Of a DNA stretch of 14,335 bases, positions 6,972-14,167 are shown piece by piece. Each line of letters begins with the position of its first letter. The first letter of the stretch is position 1. The stretch covers positions 1 to 14,335 of the forward strand of contig CANOGI010000025.1 in NCBI GenBank assembly GCA_947565475.1, read 5' to 3'. This DNA comes from an uncultured Eubacteriaceae bacterium (lineage in GTDB: Bacteria > Bacillota > Clostridia > Lachnospirales > CAG-274). Below the pieces are notes generated by a model that saw nothing but the letters and a program-made list of their open reading frames with translations, did not search any database and was not told where the DNA came from. Position numbers and translations under genes: made by a program.

Positions 6972-8069
6972 TCACCTGAAATATTTTAACATATCACACA
7001 CATTGTCACTTTTTCCAAGTATACCATAAATATTTGAAAACATAACAATACCGACTTCAATATCGCACCCCAATTTATTATTTGTATAAAAAAGAGCTTT
7101 TTTTATAATTCTTCCCATAACTTTCTCCAGCACCCCTGCGGCGTCTATAATCTTAACAGCGTCATCTGTAGTGGCGCATTCCATAATTTTTCTAACAACA
7201 TTCAAATCGTCGCACACTAAAGCCGTATTGGCCGCTAAAATTTCCATTCTGCCGTCAGCGTTTAAACTGTGAGTATTCATTATTCCTCCGGCAAGCTTAA
7301 TAAATTTGCCTATATGACCAATAAGAAAAATTCCCTTAAATCCCTTTTCTTTTGAAAATAAAAGAGCCTCTCCAATAAAATTTCCGCATTTAACAGCCTT
7401 ATTTAAATCCACGTCAAAACTTTTTTTAATAAAATCAATCCCATAATTTCCCGGGGCAATCATAATATAATTTCCGTCGTTTTCTTTTTTAACGCTAATT
7501 TCAGCTTTTATAGTATCAATAACAGCCTGTTGGCTCATAGGCTCGACAATTCCGCTTGTTCCTAAAATGGATATACCACCGATAATTCCAAGACGGGGGT
7601 TAAAAGTTTTTTCCGCAACTTTTTCTCCGTCCGGCACACTTATAATAATCTCCGCTCCACCCTCATAGCTGTATTTTTCAAATACTGACAAAACATTTTC
7701 AACAATCATTTTTTTAGGAGTTTTATTTATAGCGGCGTCGCCGATATTTTGAGAAAGCCCCCTTTTAGTAACTCTCCCTACGCCCTTTCCGCCATCTACT
7801 GTAATAGTTTTTTTCTCACTAAGCTTTACACAAGCGAAAATCATAAGCCCATTTGTGACATCGGGGTCATCGCCGGAATATTTTCTTACGGCACAGCTCG
7901 CAATGCTCTTTTCTGTTTTCGGCTCAAAAATCTCAGTTTCAACAATAAACCCTTTCGGCGTGACAACCGATTCCCTCAAAATGGCTTTTCCCTCAAAAAT
8001 CATTCGGGCGGCAGCTTTCGCGGCGATAGCGGCACAAGTACCCGTTGTAAAACCGTATTCGCTTTCCAT
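6972..8069 (-). CDS. cbiD: Cobalt-precorrin-5B C1-methyltransferase CbiD
   Basis: A 365-residue enzyme specific to the anaerobic (early cobalt insertion) pathway, methylating C1 after ring contraction. Family motifs: GFTTGTCAAIAAKAA from residue 6, KYSGDDPDVTNG at 62-73, VGRVTKRGL at 97-104, and NPRLGIIGGISILGTSGIVEPMS at 156-178 (quoted here only as a family signature region), then GHIGK and a NTHS segment near 253-269. Its presence, with CbiK, identifies the oxygen-independent route. The start at ATG 8069 has AAGGAGA five bases upstream. Length matches the family. The upstream gene is the unidentified secreted protein, 36 bases away, so the two are probably co-transcribed. Confidence 0.96.
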   Translation of the reverse strand: MESEYGFTTGTCAAIAAKAAARMIFEGKAILRESVVTPKGFIVETEIFEPKTEKSIASCAVRKYSGDDPDVTNGLMIFACVKLSEKKTITVDGGKGVGRVTKRGLSQNIGDAAINKTPKKMIVENVLSVFEKYSYEGGAEIIISVPDGEKVAEKTFNPRLGIIGGISILGTSGIVEPMSQQAVIDTIKAEISVKKENDGNYIMIAPGNYGIDFIKKSFDVDLNKAVKCGNFIGEALLFSKEKGFKGIFLIGHIGKFIKLAGGIMNTHSLNADGRMEILAANTALVCDDLNVVRKIMECATTDDAVKIIDAAGVLEKVMGRIIKKALFYTNNKLGCDIEVGIVMFSNIYGILGKSDNVCDMLKYFR

Positions 8070-8105
8070 ATTTTCTCCTTCTAAAAAATACGCCTATAAT
8101 TATTC

Positions 8106-9236
8106 TTAATACCTGTCTATATGTATTACCTTATCTTTATAAGTTATCGTTCGCTCAAGATTGACCCCTATCTCATAAGACAAAATATCGCCTCCCGTTT
8201 TCCAATAATACTCATATTTTCCCCCGTCCTCCGATAAAACGTCCCATAAACCACTGTCTCCGCTTCCATTCTCATAGTAGCTATCGGATATATTTTTTGT
8301 CCTGTCTGTATCATTAGATGTTCCTTTTGGTATTTTTATATAATAATTCCCCTTGCCGTCGCCGTTAAATTTAATCCCCTTATATGCCCAGTTTACTTTG
8401 CTTTGTTTAAGATATTTATTAAAAAACACGTCATTCAAAGATATAGCCTCATAATCGACCAGCTTAGTTTTATTTTCTGTATTTAAAAGAAATTCCTTTC
8501 TTCCGTTATACTCACAGTTAAGTTTAAGCCCTCTCCCTGTAGGTACAAAATAACCGTTCCAATCACCCAAAGGGTTATATCCAGTAAAAAAATAAGTATT
8601 TCCACTCGGAGATACAATCTTTATAGAACCATATCCATAAGTGTCCTCACCGCCCTGAGAAATAATATAATCAGCGTGTGTTAAATCAAGCTCAACATAA
8701 GAATCGCTTACCTTTGTCACTTTCATATCGTCAAGAGAGTATACGCCATTTGGAAACTTTGTATAATTAGCGAGATAAGCCGCGAGATTTCTATAGCCAT
8801 TTTTATAAAGAATTATATTTATTCTATATCGTCTAAGAGCTTTCTCATAATCCTTTGTATAACGGGACAATAAAATATTCTCATCCCATTTCCCTATGTC
8901 AACTCCCGTATCCCGCATGCTATAATTTACATAATAATCATATTCACCGGTTGGATAATTAGGATGGTAGTAACTATATACTATATATTCGTCATTTCTC
9001 AAATAGTTCTCAAAATCCGCCGTTTTTTTATCATAAACTTTTTTCTGTTCCTCTGTCGCTTTTCCGCTTTTTATAATACTGTCTGTAAATGTATTAAGTT
9101 CTTTCGTAAACTCCGTCATTTTATTTATCGCAGTTTTTGTACGCTCAACACAAATATCCTCATTTTCGGCGAATACAGTAGTATAGAGCGAAAAACTCAA
9201 TAAAACAATAAATAATGATAAAATAATTTTTCTCAT
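8106..9236 (-). CDS. Secreted protein of unknown function within the B12 operon
   Basis: I do not recognise this 376-residue protein. It starts with a classical signal peptide: MRK, a hydrophobic run to about residue 19, and a probable cleavage after VFA at 21-23. No lipobox cysteine is present, so it is likely exported and released or wall-associated. A charged, probably helical segment at about 24-75 is followed by a tyrosine- and glycine-rich domain to the end (for example YIVYSYYHPNYP and YGYGSIKI), suggesting a beta-rich extracellular fold; few cysteines occur. The start at ATG 9236 is chosen because GAGGTG lies about ten bases upstream; the TTG at 9254 overlaps that site. It lies between the substrate-binding lipoprotein and cbiD in the same orientation, hinting at a surface role in corrinoid or cobalt acquisition, but this is only context. 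Confidence 0.85.
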   Translation of the reverse strand: MRKIILSLFIVLLSFSLYTTVFAENEDICVERTKTAINKMTEFTKELNTFTDSIIKSGKATEEQKKVYDKKTADFENYLRNDEYIVYSYYHPNYPTGEYDYYVNYSMRDTGVDIGKWDENILLSRYTKDYEKALRRYRINIILYKNGYRNLAAYLANYTKFPNGVYSLDDMKVTKVSDSYVELDLTHADYIISQGGEDTYGYGSIKIVSPSGNTYFFTGYNPLGDWNGYFVPTGRGLKLNCEYNGRKEFLLNTENKTKLVDYEAISLNDVFFNKYLKQSKVNWAYKGIKFNGDGKGNYYIKIPKGTSNDTDRTKNISDSYYENGSGDSGLWDVLSEDGGKYEYYWKTGGDILSYEIGVNLERTITYKDKVIHIDRY

Positions 9237-9261
9237 AATGAAATCACACCTCAATATAACT

Positions 9262-9289
9262 ATTATAAAGCACCCTTTAAATATTTTAA
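9262..9289 (-). promoter_or_regulatory. Candidate promoter for the secreted-protein/cbiD segment
   Basis: On the minus strand a perfect -10 hexamer TATAAT (9262-9267) is preceded, after a 16-base spacer, by TTAAAA (9284-9289), four of six matches to the -35 consensus. Transcription would start at about 9255, giving a short leader that just includes the GAGGTG ribosome site. The region is very AT-rich, so chance matches are likely. Confidence 0.25.
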
Positions 9290-9322
9290 CGCTTCAATAT
9301 TTATTATATAGTCAAATACTTT

Positions 9323-9421
9323 TTTAACGCTAACCAACAAAAGAATTCTTTAATATATTAAACTTATTAAAATTTATTCATCCGTTACCTTTATTCTTTT
9401 ATTGGTTAGCTGTTAGTTAAA
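9323..9421 (-). repeat. Foldback (long inverted repeat) element between the binding protein and secreted-protein genes
   Basis: Arms at 9329-9346 and 9393-9410 match over 18 bases with one difference. That difference is a G-U wobble in minus-strand RNA but a C-A mismatch in plus-strand RNA. The arms extend outward as TTTAAC/GTTAAA (9416-9421 and 9323-9328), with a five-base bulge TAACA on one side. The outer end on the minus strand reads TTTAACTAACAG, resembling the TTTAACYGACAG ends of repeats A and B. The internal 46 bases are AT-rich and show no gene. It could be a transcript-end hairpin, an mRNA stabiliser, or a degenerate relative of the repeats. Confidence 0.6.
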
Positions 9422-9431
9422 CACCTTTTTA

Positions 9432-9450
9432 AAAGTTGCCAAACAACTTT
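9432..9450 (-). terminator. Small hairpin after the substrate-binding protein gene
   Basis: Ten bases past the stop, minus-strand RNA forms a 7-pair stem AAAGTTG/CAACTTT with a 5-base loop, followed by TAAAAAGG. The U tract is mostly within the stem, so termination would be weak. It is bidirectional in appearance. Confidence 0.35.
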
Positions 9451-9459
9451 CCTAATATT

Positions 9460-10929
9460 TTACCATACTTGCCGTCCTATATCAATTTTCTCAAAAGCTT
9501 TTATTATTTCCATACAACTGACTTTTCTGTCAGGCTCAAATTTACCGTCCTTAAGCTCAAAAACACCGTTCTCAACAAGTATTCTCACAATATTTTTATG
9601 TTGGCTGTCTTCTATATCCTGTATTTCCACTTCTTTATTTTTTGAGGAAAAATCCCCCATAACAAAAACGGTCTGCGCTAATTCGTCCCTGGTCACATTA
9701 TTGCCGGGATAAAAGTATTCTTTTCCATTGTCCTTAACGCCTTCAACATACCCCGCCAAAACACTTGTCTCAATAGCGTCAAAATCATTATCATTCCAGT
9801 TTATATCACTAAAGAGCCCAAATGTATGCCCCTTTTTTTCTGTCTCATAATAAGAAGAGGAACTCGGGACAAATAAAGGAATATTTTTATATCTGAAAAT
9901 TATATTTGCGAAATCTCTCCTTGTGGCGATATTATCATTTTTATATTCTGAAAGGTCATTCATAACCTCTGGATAAAGATATCTGGCGATTTCTCTGACA
10001 CCTTTCGTGTACCTGAAAGTCGGAGAGGAAATAATTTTCTCATTTATAGTAAAAAAACGTCCGTTTTTAAGGGCTTTTATAATATTAAAACCCGCTCTTT
10101 CCGATATTCCCTGTTTGCTTGCCCCACTATTCATTGACCCTCTTTGAGAAATATACACATCAATTTTATCAGCGTTCATAAGAACCTTTTCTTCACCGAA
10201 ATCAGCGATAGAACTGCCCTCCTCCAAAGGCTCGGCGTCTTTGGCGATATTTATTCCTCCGGCGGTTTCAATAGCAATACCAGCCATTGAGTCAGAGGTA
10301 ACCGTTCTTACGTTTGTTTCCGTAGACTCAAAGAAAAGTGTCTGTTTGGGAGAAATTTCTGAAGTGATACTTTTTATATCGTCTAACTCTTTATGAAATT
10401 TCAAAAGAAGTCTTTCGGCGTTTTCCTCCGTCCCTGTAATCATAGCGAGTTTTTTTATGTAATCGTCAAATTTATTAAATTTATCCGGATAGAGTGAAAC
10501 AACTTTTATTCCTGAGCTTTCAATAACTTTGACAAAATCAGGAGCTTTTTTTCTTATAAAGGGACGTATAATAACCAAATCAGGATTAGCGGAAATAACT
10601 TTTTCCGGATCCCCATTATAGTCAAAAACCTCCGCAAAAACAGCGTCCGGCGGATAAGTACATGTTTTATGCCGTCCGATAATCTTTTCCCCCGCCCCAA
10701 TATAATATAAATTCTCAGTATGAGCTGAATACAAAGAAATTATCCTTTCAGCGGGCTTATCAAGATTAATCTCATTTCCGTCGTCATCGGTAAAACTAAT
10801 TTTAGACGTTAAAGACCCGCCTGAGATTTCTTTGTTTATATTGTCACCTGAACTGTCACAGCCTATAAACAATCCGAATATACCAAATAAAATTAATAAC
10901 ATAATAAAATTAAATTTTAAACTTTTCAT
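9460..10929 (-). CDS. B12/siderophore-type ABC transporter substrate-binding lipoprotein with C-terminal SLH repeats
   Basis: A 489-residue exported protein combining two modules. After a signal sequence with a lipobox-like FIGC (Cys24), residues about 43-320 form a BtuF/FhuD-like binding domain (Peripla_BP_2 type): AERIISLYSAHTENLYYIGAG near 60-80 is the typical N-terminal motif, with NPDLVIIRPF at 115-124 and a ligand-domain C-half ending near YLYP at 317-320. Residues about 335-489 resemble SLH repeats: TRRDFANIIFRY (336-347), FSDI to ELAQTVFVM (373-424, containing FYPGNNVTRDE) and a third ending FEPDRKVSCMEIIKAF (464-479). It would capture corrinoid, or another metal chelate, for the BtuC/BtuD pair, while binding the cell wall. 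The ligand is inferred from context only; the start has a weak ribosome site. Confidence 0.88.
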   Translation of the reverse strand: MKSLKFNFIMLLILFGIFGLFIGCDSSGDNINKEISGGSLTSKISFTDDDGNEINLDKPAERIISLYSAHTENLYYIGAGEKIIGRHKTCTYPPDAVFAEVFDYNGDPEKVISANPDLVIIRPFIRKKAPDFVKVIESSGIKVVSLYPDKFNKFDDYIKKLAMITGTEENAERLLLKFHKELDDIKSITSEISPKQTLFFESTETNVRTVTSDSMAGIAIETAGGINIAKDAEPLEEGSSIADFGEEKVLMNADKIDVYISQRGSMNSGASKQGISERAGFNIIKALKNGRFFTINEKIISSPTFRYTKGVREIARYLYPEVMNDLSEYKNDNIATRRDFANIIFRYKNIPLFVPSSSSYYETEKKGHTFGLFSDINWNDNDFDAIETSVLAGYVEGVKDNGKEYFYPGNNVTRDELAQTVFVMGDFSSKNKEVEIQDIEDSQHKNIVRILVENGVFELKDGKFEPDRKVSCMEIIKAFEKIDIGRQVW

Positions 10930-11006
10930 TAATTAGCATCAAGCCTTTCAAATACACAATAATTAAAATTTATAAACATAAATTTTATTCCCAACCACTA
11001 TTCCCA

Positions 11007-11035
11007 TTTATAGTGAACAAACTTAAAGAGTGCAA
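11007..11035 (-). promoter_or_regulatory. Candidate promoter for the substrate-binding protein gene
   Basis: On the minus strand TATAAA (11007-11012) is preceded by TTGCAC (11030-11035) with a 17-base spacer. It lies downstream of the long inverted repeat after cbiK and about 80 bases before the gene start. The -35 match is modest. A small CACTAT/ATAGTG hairpin overlaps the -10 side. Confidence 0.35.
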
Positions 11036-11067
11036 AAAACATTTTATGGGCGCATAAGCGCTACTAA

Positions 11068-11103
11068 CCGATAAGCGAATTTCGTTAGCAATTCGCTTAT
11101 CGG
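11068..11103 (-). terminator. Perfect 14-bp inverted repeat after cbiK, probable transcript-end hairpin
   Basis: CCGATAAGCGAATT (11068-11081) and its exact reverse complement (11090-11103) flank the loop TCGTTAGC, 37 bases past the cbiK stop. It is the strongest hairpin in the window. A second small hairpin, GCGC-ATAA-GCGC (11050-11061), repeats the ATAAGCG core, and a run of six T on the minus strand occurs at 11034-11039. No U tract directly follows the main stem, so it may be a factor-dependent or stabilising end rather than a classical intrinsic terminator. Confidence 0.5.
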
Positions 11104-11140
11104 GCAAATAAAATGATTTTTTTCTTCTTTCAAATTTTGC

Positions 11141-12103
11141 TTACTGTAAAGCGTTTTTACAGTGAGCGACAAACATATCCTGAATACCCTGATACTCTCC
11201 AAGGCCTTTAAGTACACATTCAACCTCGTAACCCTCTTTTTTAAGCTGAGTTTTCCAGCTGTCATCCTCATCTCCCGCCATATCATTATTGGCGTGGTCT
11301 CCGGCTACAATCATAAGAGGAATAAGCGTAACTTTTTGGGGTTTAAAGTTCTCAAGGTCTTTTTTTATTTTCTCAAGGTCGGGATACCCCTCAACAGTTC
11401 CAACAAAAGCGTTTTCATATTCCTCCGCTTTAAATCTGTAATCAAGAGCGGAATAAGTAGCGTTCGCGAAATGATTGGTTCCATGACCCATAAACACCAC
11501 CGCGTGAGTTTTATCAGAAAGCTGCGGAATATCTTTAGCCACAGCGTCTATAACGTCTTTATAATCGTCATCTGACGTAAGCAAAGGTTTACCATATTTA
11601 ATTGACACAAAATTTTTCTCAAAAGGCTTTGTGATTTCTTTCATCTCATCATATTCTTCTCCGTTCATAACGTGAGTTGGCTGAACAATCAAAGAACCGT
11701 ATCCCTCGTCAATAAGTTTTTCCATAGCCTCTTTTACATTATCAATTTTCTCATTATCTCTTTTAGCTATTTTATCAATAATTGTCTGGCTTGTAAAAGC
11801 ACGTCTTTGGTCATAATCAGGGAAAGCCTCGGCTATTTTTTTCTCAATAGAACCAATAGTCTTTTCTCTTGACTCATTATAGCTTGTCCCAAAGCTTACT
11901 ACCAAAACGGCTTTTTTATCCACATCGCCCTTTTTCTCGTCATTATTGTTTTTCATATTGGAAATCTCACTCTCCCCGCCTTCTTCAAACGAATTCTCAG
12001 AACTTGTTTCCATATCTCTGTTTTCACCGCCGGAACACCCGCATAAAATTAAAGACAAAACAAATAAAACCATTTTTAAATATATCCGTATACTTTTTCT
12101 CAT
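11141..12103 (-). CDS. cbiK: Sirohydrochlorin cobaltochelatase CbiK, lipoprotein form
   Basis: A 320-residue class II chelatase that inserts Co(II) into sirohydrochlorin. The catalytic body starts near residue 64: VSFGTSY at 69-75, QPTHVMNGEEYD at 141-152, MGHGTNH at 205-211 with His207, TVEGYP with Glu238, and LMIVAGDHANNDMAGDE at 263-279 with His270. These match the expected metal-binding histidines and glutamate of CbiK. Unlike the cytoplasmic enzyme, it begins with a signal peptide and lipobox LCGC (Cys23), then a flexible acidic, Ser/Asn-rich linker of about 40 residues, so the enzyme should sit outside the membrane. Exported CbiK forms are known from Desulfovibrio. The start at ATG 12103 has AAGGAG ten bases upstream. 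It lies between the transporter ATPase and binding protein, suggesting a link to uptake as much as to biosynthesis. Confidence 0.9.
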   Translation of the reverse strand: MRKSIRIYLKMVLFVLSLILCGCSGGENRDMETSSENSFEEGGESEISNMKNNNDEKKGDVDKKAVLVVSFGTSYNESREKTIGSIEKKIAEAFPDYDQRRAFTSQTIIDKIAKRDNEKIDNVKEAMEKLIDEGYGSLIVQPTHVMNGEEYDEMKEITKPFEKNFVSIKYGKPLLTSDDDYKDVIDAVAKDIPQLSDKTHAVVFMGHGTNHFANATYSALDYRFKAEEYENAFVGTVEGYPDLEKIKKDLENFKPQKVTLIPLMIVAGDHANNDMAGDEDDSWKTQLKKEGYEVECVLKGLGEYQGIQDMFVAHCKNALQ

Positions 12104-12169
12104 AGTGAATCTTCTCCTTTTTATGTATTAATAATTTTTAAGAATACAATCTTTGCCATATGAATTTTA

Positions 12170-12937
12170 CTATATAATTATACGGAAGTATTTTTTATCA
12201 AAATCTATTTTCACCTCCACATTAAACACTTCCCGGAAAAAGTCTTTATTAAGTAAATCCTTCGGTCTCCCAAAGGAGTATACCTCACCGTTTTTTAAAG
12301 CTAAAATTTTATCGCTTTTATCAAAAGCCAAATTAATATCATGGGATATATTTATCACTGTAACTCCGTTGTTTTCGCATTCTTTTAAAATAATCTCCGT
12401 CATTTTTATTCTTGAGGATATATCAAGACCGCTTGTCGCCTCGTCAAGAAACAAAAGTTTCGGCCTCTGCAATAAAGCTCTGGCAATAAGAACTTTCTGC
12501 CTTTCTCCCCCGCTTACTGAATTTATACTCTTATGAGAGTATTCAATCGTTTCCGTCAGTTCCATAATACTTTTTATAAAATCAATATCATCTTTATTAA
12601 GTCCGTTTAAATTTCCTTTATGGGGATAAAGGCCCATAGACACAACATCAAAACATGAAAATGGAAAATCGCACTCACTATTTTGATATAACACAGAAAT
12701 TTCTCTCGCTCTTTCCAAATAACCTATTTGATTTAAATTCTTACCGTTATAAATTACTCTCCCGCCATAGCCCTTTAAATTTCCGCTTATAACTTTAATT
12801 AAAGTTGATTTTCCGCTTCCATTCTCGCCGATAACAGAAATCATCTCTCCTTTTTTTGCCTCAAAGCAAATATTTCTCAAAAAAGGTTCTTTCTTATACC
12901 CAAAAAATAAATTCTCAACTCTCAGAACAGTTTCCAT
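12170..12937 (-). CDS. btuD: Cobalamin/iron-chelate-type ABC transporter ATP-binding protein (BtuD/FecE-like)
   Basis: A 255-residue cytoplasmic ATPase with the full set of motifs: Walker A GENGSGKST at residues 37-45, Q-loop Gln85 in LYQNS, signature VSGGERQKV at 141-149, Walker B LLFLDEATSGLD at 161-172 and switch His199 in NISHD. It would energise the BtuC permease. The start ATG overlaps the btuC stop as TAATG, with GGAAG in the end of btuC as ribosome site, so the two are coupled. Within the FecCDE family sequence alone cannot separate B12 from siderophore or heme use; the B12 call rests on the surrounding genes. Confidence 0.9.
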   Translation of the reverse strand: METVLRVENLFFGYKKEPFLRNICFEAKKGEMISVIGENGSGKSTLIKVISGNLKGYGGRVIYNGKNLNQIGYLERAREISVLYQNSECDFPFSCFDVVSMGLYPHKGNLNGLNKDDIDFIKSIMELTETIEYSHKSINSVSGGERQKVLIARALLQRPKLLFLDEATSGLDISSRIKMTEIILKECENNGVTVINISHDINLAFDKSDKILALKNGEVYSFGRPKDLLNKDFFREVFNVEVKIDFDKKYFRIII

Positions 12938-13983
12938 TATCTTCCTCTCCGTTTTCTCACAAAAATAAATATAAAGAAAGGTCCCCCTATAAGAGTCGTT
13001 AAGATTACAACAGGAATATCACCCCAGGAAAAAAGACAAGCGAAAGTATCAGCTGTCATAAGTAAAAGAGCTCCAAACAAGGCTGATAAAGGAATGAGCG
13101 CTCTGTTTCTGGCGGTAACCCAAAACCTTATCAAATGCGGAACAATAAGCCCGACAAATCCAATAACACCGCATACAGACACACACACGGCTGTAATAAC
13201 AGACCCCGCCGTTAAGTATAAAAACCTCGCTCTGTTTACATTAACTCCGAGAGAGCCCGCCGTTTCATCTCCTAACGCCATAATATCAAGCTGTTTAGCG
13301 AAAAACACCGAGGCTATCGTTAATATAATACATATAGGAACTACGATTATAACATCATTCCATCCTTTGGCGGATAAACTTCCCATAATCCAAAACACAA
13401 TCGCCCCCACATTTTCCCCCGCAAGTATTTTCATAAAGCCTACTCCCGACGAAAGAATGGAACTTACTATAATTCCAGCTATAACAATATTGGAACTGTC
13501 AAAACTTCTTCCTTTTCTGGCAATTAAAATCACAATAAAAAGCGTAATAAACGCGCCTATAAGCGCCGCCGAAACAGTAGGAAAGTAAACTCCAAAAATT
13601 AAATTTACAGTAATCGCCGCCGACGCTCCAAAACTCGCTCCCGTGGATATTCCTATTGTATAAGGGTCAGCAAGGGGATTTTGAAGTATAGACTGAAAAA
13701 TCGCTCCTGAAACAGCTAAACCCATTCCTATAAAGCACGAGCATATTATTCTCGGAAATCTTATATTCCATATAACGGATAAAATATTTTCCGCCACATC
13801 TGGCTCCGCTCCAAAAATCTTACCAATTATGACTTTGAAAACATCAGAAACCTCAATATCCATCGCTCCCATACAAACACTCACAAGTCCAACTATAACA
13901 AGCGTTGTTAAAAGCGTAGCTAAAACCAATATATATTTTATTTTCTCGGTTTTGAGCCTTTTTTCTATGTAATAATTATTCAT
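12937..13983 (-). CDS. btuC: Cobalamin/iron-chelate-type ABC transporter permease (BtuC/FecCD family)
   Basis: A 348-residue membrane protein with about nine or ten hydrophobic segments. The FecCD hallmarks are IWNIRFPRI at residues 71-79, then SGAIFQSILQNPLADPYTIG from residue 92 (continuing to ISTGASFGA at 120), and GFVGLIVPHLIR near 270-283, the region contacting the ATPase. Length matches BtuC. The start at ATG 13983 has AAGGGAA about seven bases upstream. The gene is the first of a transporter group with btuD, followed by cbiK and the binding lipoprotein. It starts about 180 bases after cbiC, so an internal promoter is possible. Confidence 0.9.
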   Translation of the reverse strand: MNNYYIEKRLKTEKIKYILVLATLLTTLVIVGLVSVCMGAMDIEVSDVFKVIIGKIFGAEPDVAENILSVIWNIRFPRIICSCFIGMGLAVSGAIFQSILQNPLADPYTIGISTGASFGASAAITVNLIFGVYFPTVSAALIGAFITLFIVILIARKGRSFDSSNIVIAGIIVSSILSSGVGFMKILAGENVGAIVFWIMGSLSAKGWNDVIIVVPICIILTIASVFFAKQLDIMALGDETAGSLGVNVNRARFLYLTAGSVITAVCVSVCGVIGFVGLIVPHLIRFWVTARNRALIPLSALFGALLLMTADTFACLFSWGDIPVVILTTLIGGPFFIFIFVRKRRGR

Positions 13984-14167
13984 ACTTATTTTCCCTTAAA
14001 AATATACAAACTAAAAATTTCGTTTTTTTAAACTCGAAATACCTTTTAATCATTCACTTTACTCACTTAAAAAATTACTTTTAACAAATAATAAAAATTA
14101 TCATTAATATAGTTTTCCTAACGCTATACATTTGGCGGCTGAAATTCACCAAAATACATAAAGACAC
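13984..14167 (-). other. Intergenic region between cbiC and btuC
   Basis: A 184-base, strongly AT-rich gap with no gene. Minus-strand RNA can form two weak hairpins: a 7-pair stem just after cbiC (14131-14137 with 14147-14153) without a U tract, and a 6-pair stem ATTTCG/CGAAAT (14017-14040) followed by TTTT, about 34 bases before the btuC start. A TGATAAT-TTTT-ATTATTT palindrome-like stretch lies near 14091-14107. I see no B12-box or other recognisable cobalamin riboswitch core. Confidence 0.4.

Noticed and set aside
13094..13588. Plus-strand open frame of 164 codons inside btuC
   Set aside because: Antisense shadow of a conserved FecCD permease; the threonine/isoleucine-rich product reflects the complement of hydrophobic codons.
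14091..14107. Fur-box-like TGATAAT-TTTT-ATTATTT stretch upstream of btuC
   Set aside because: The half-sites are five of seven matched on one side and the spacing is four rather than one. In such AT-rich DNA this is expected by chance.
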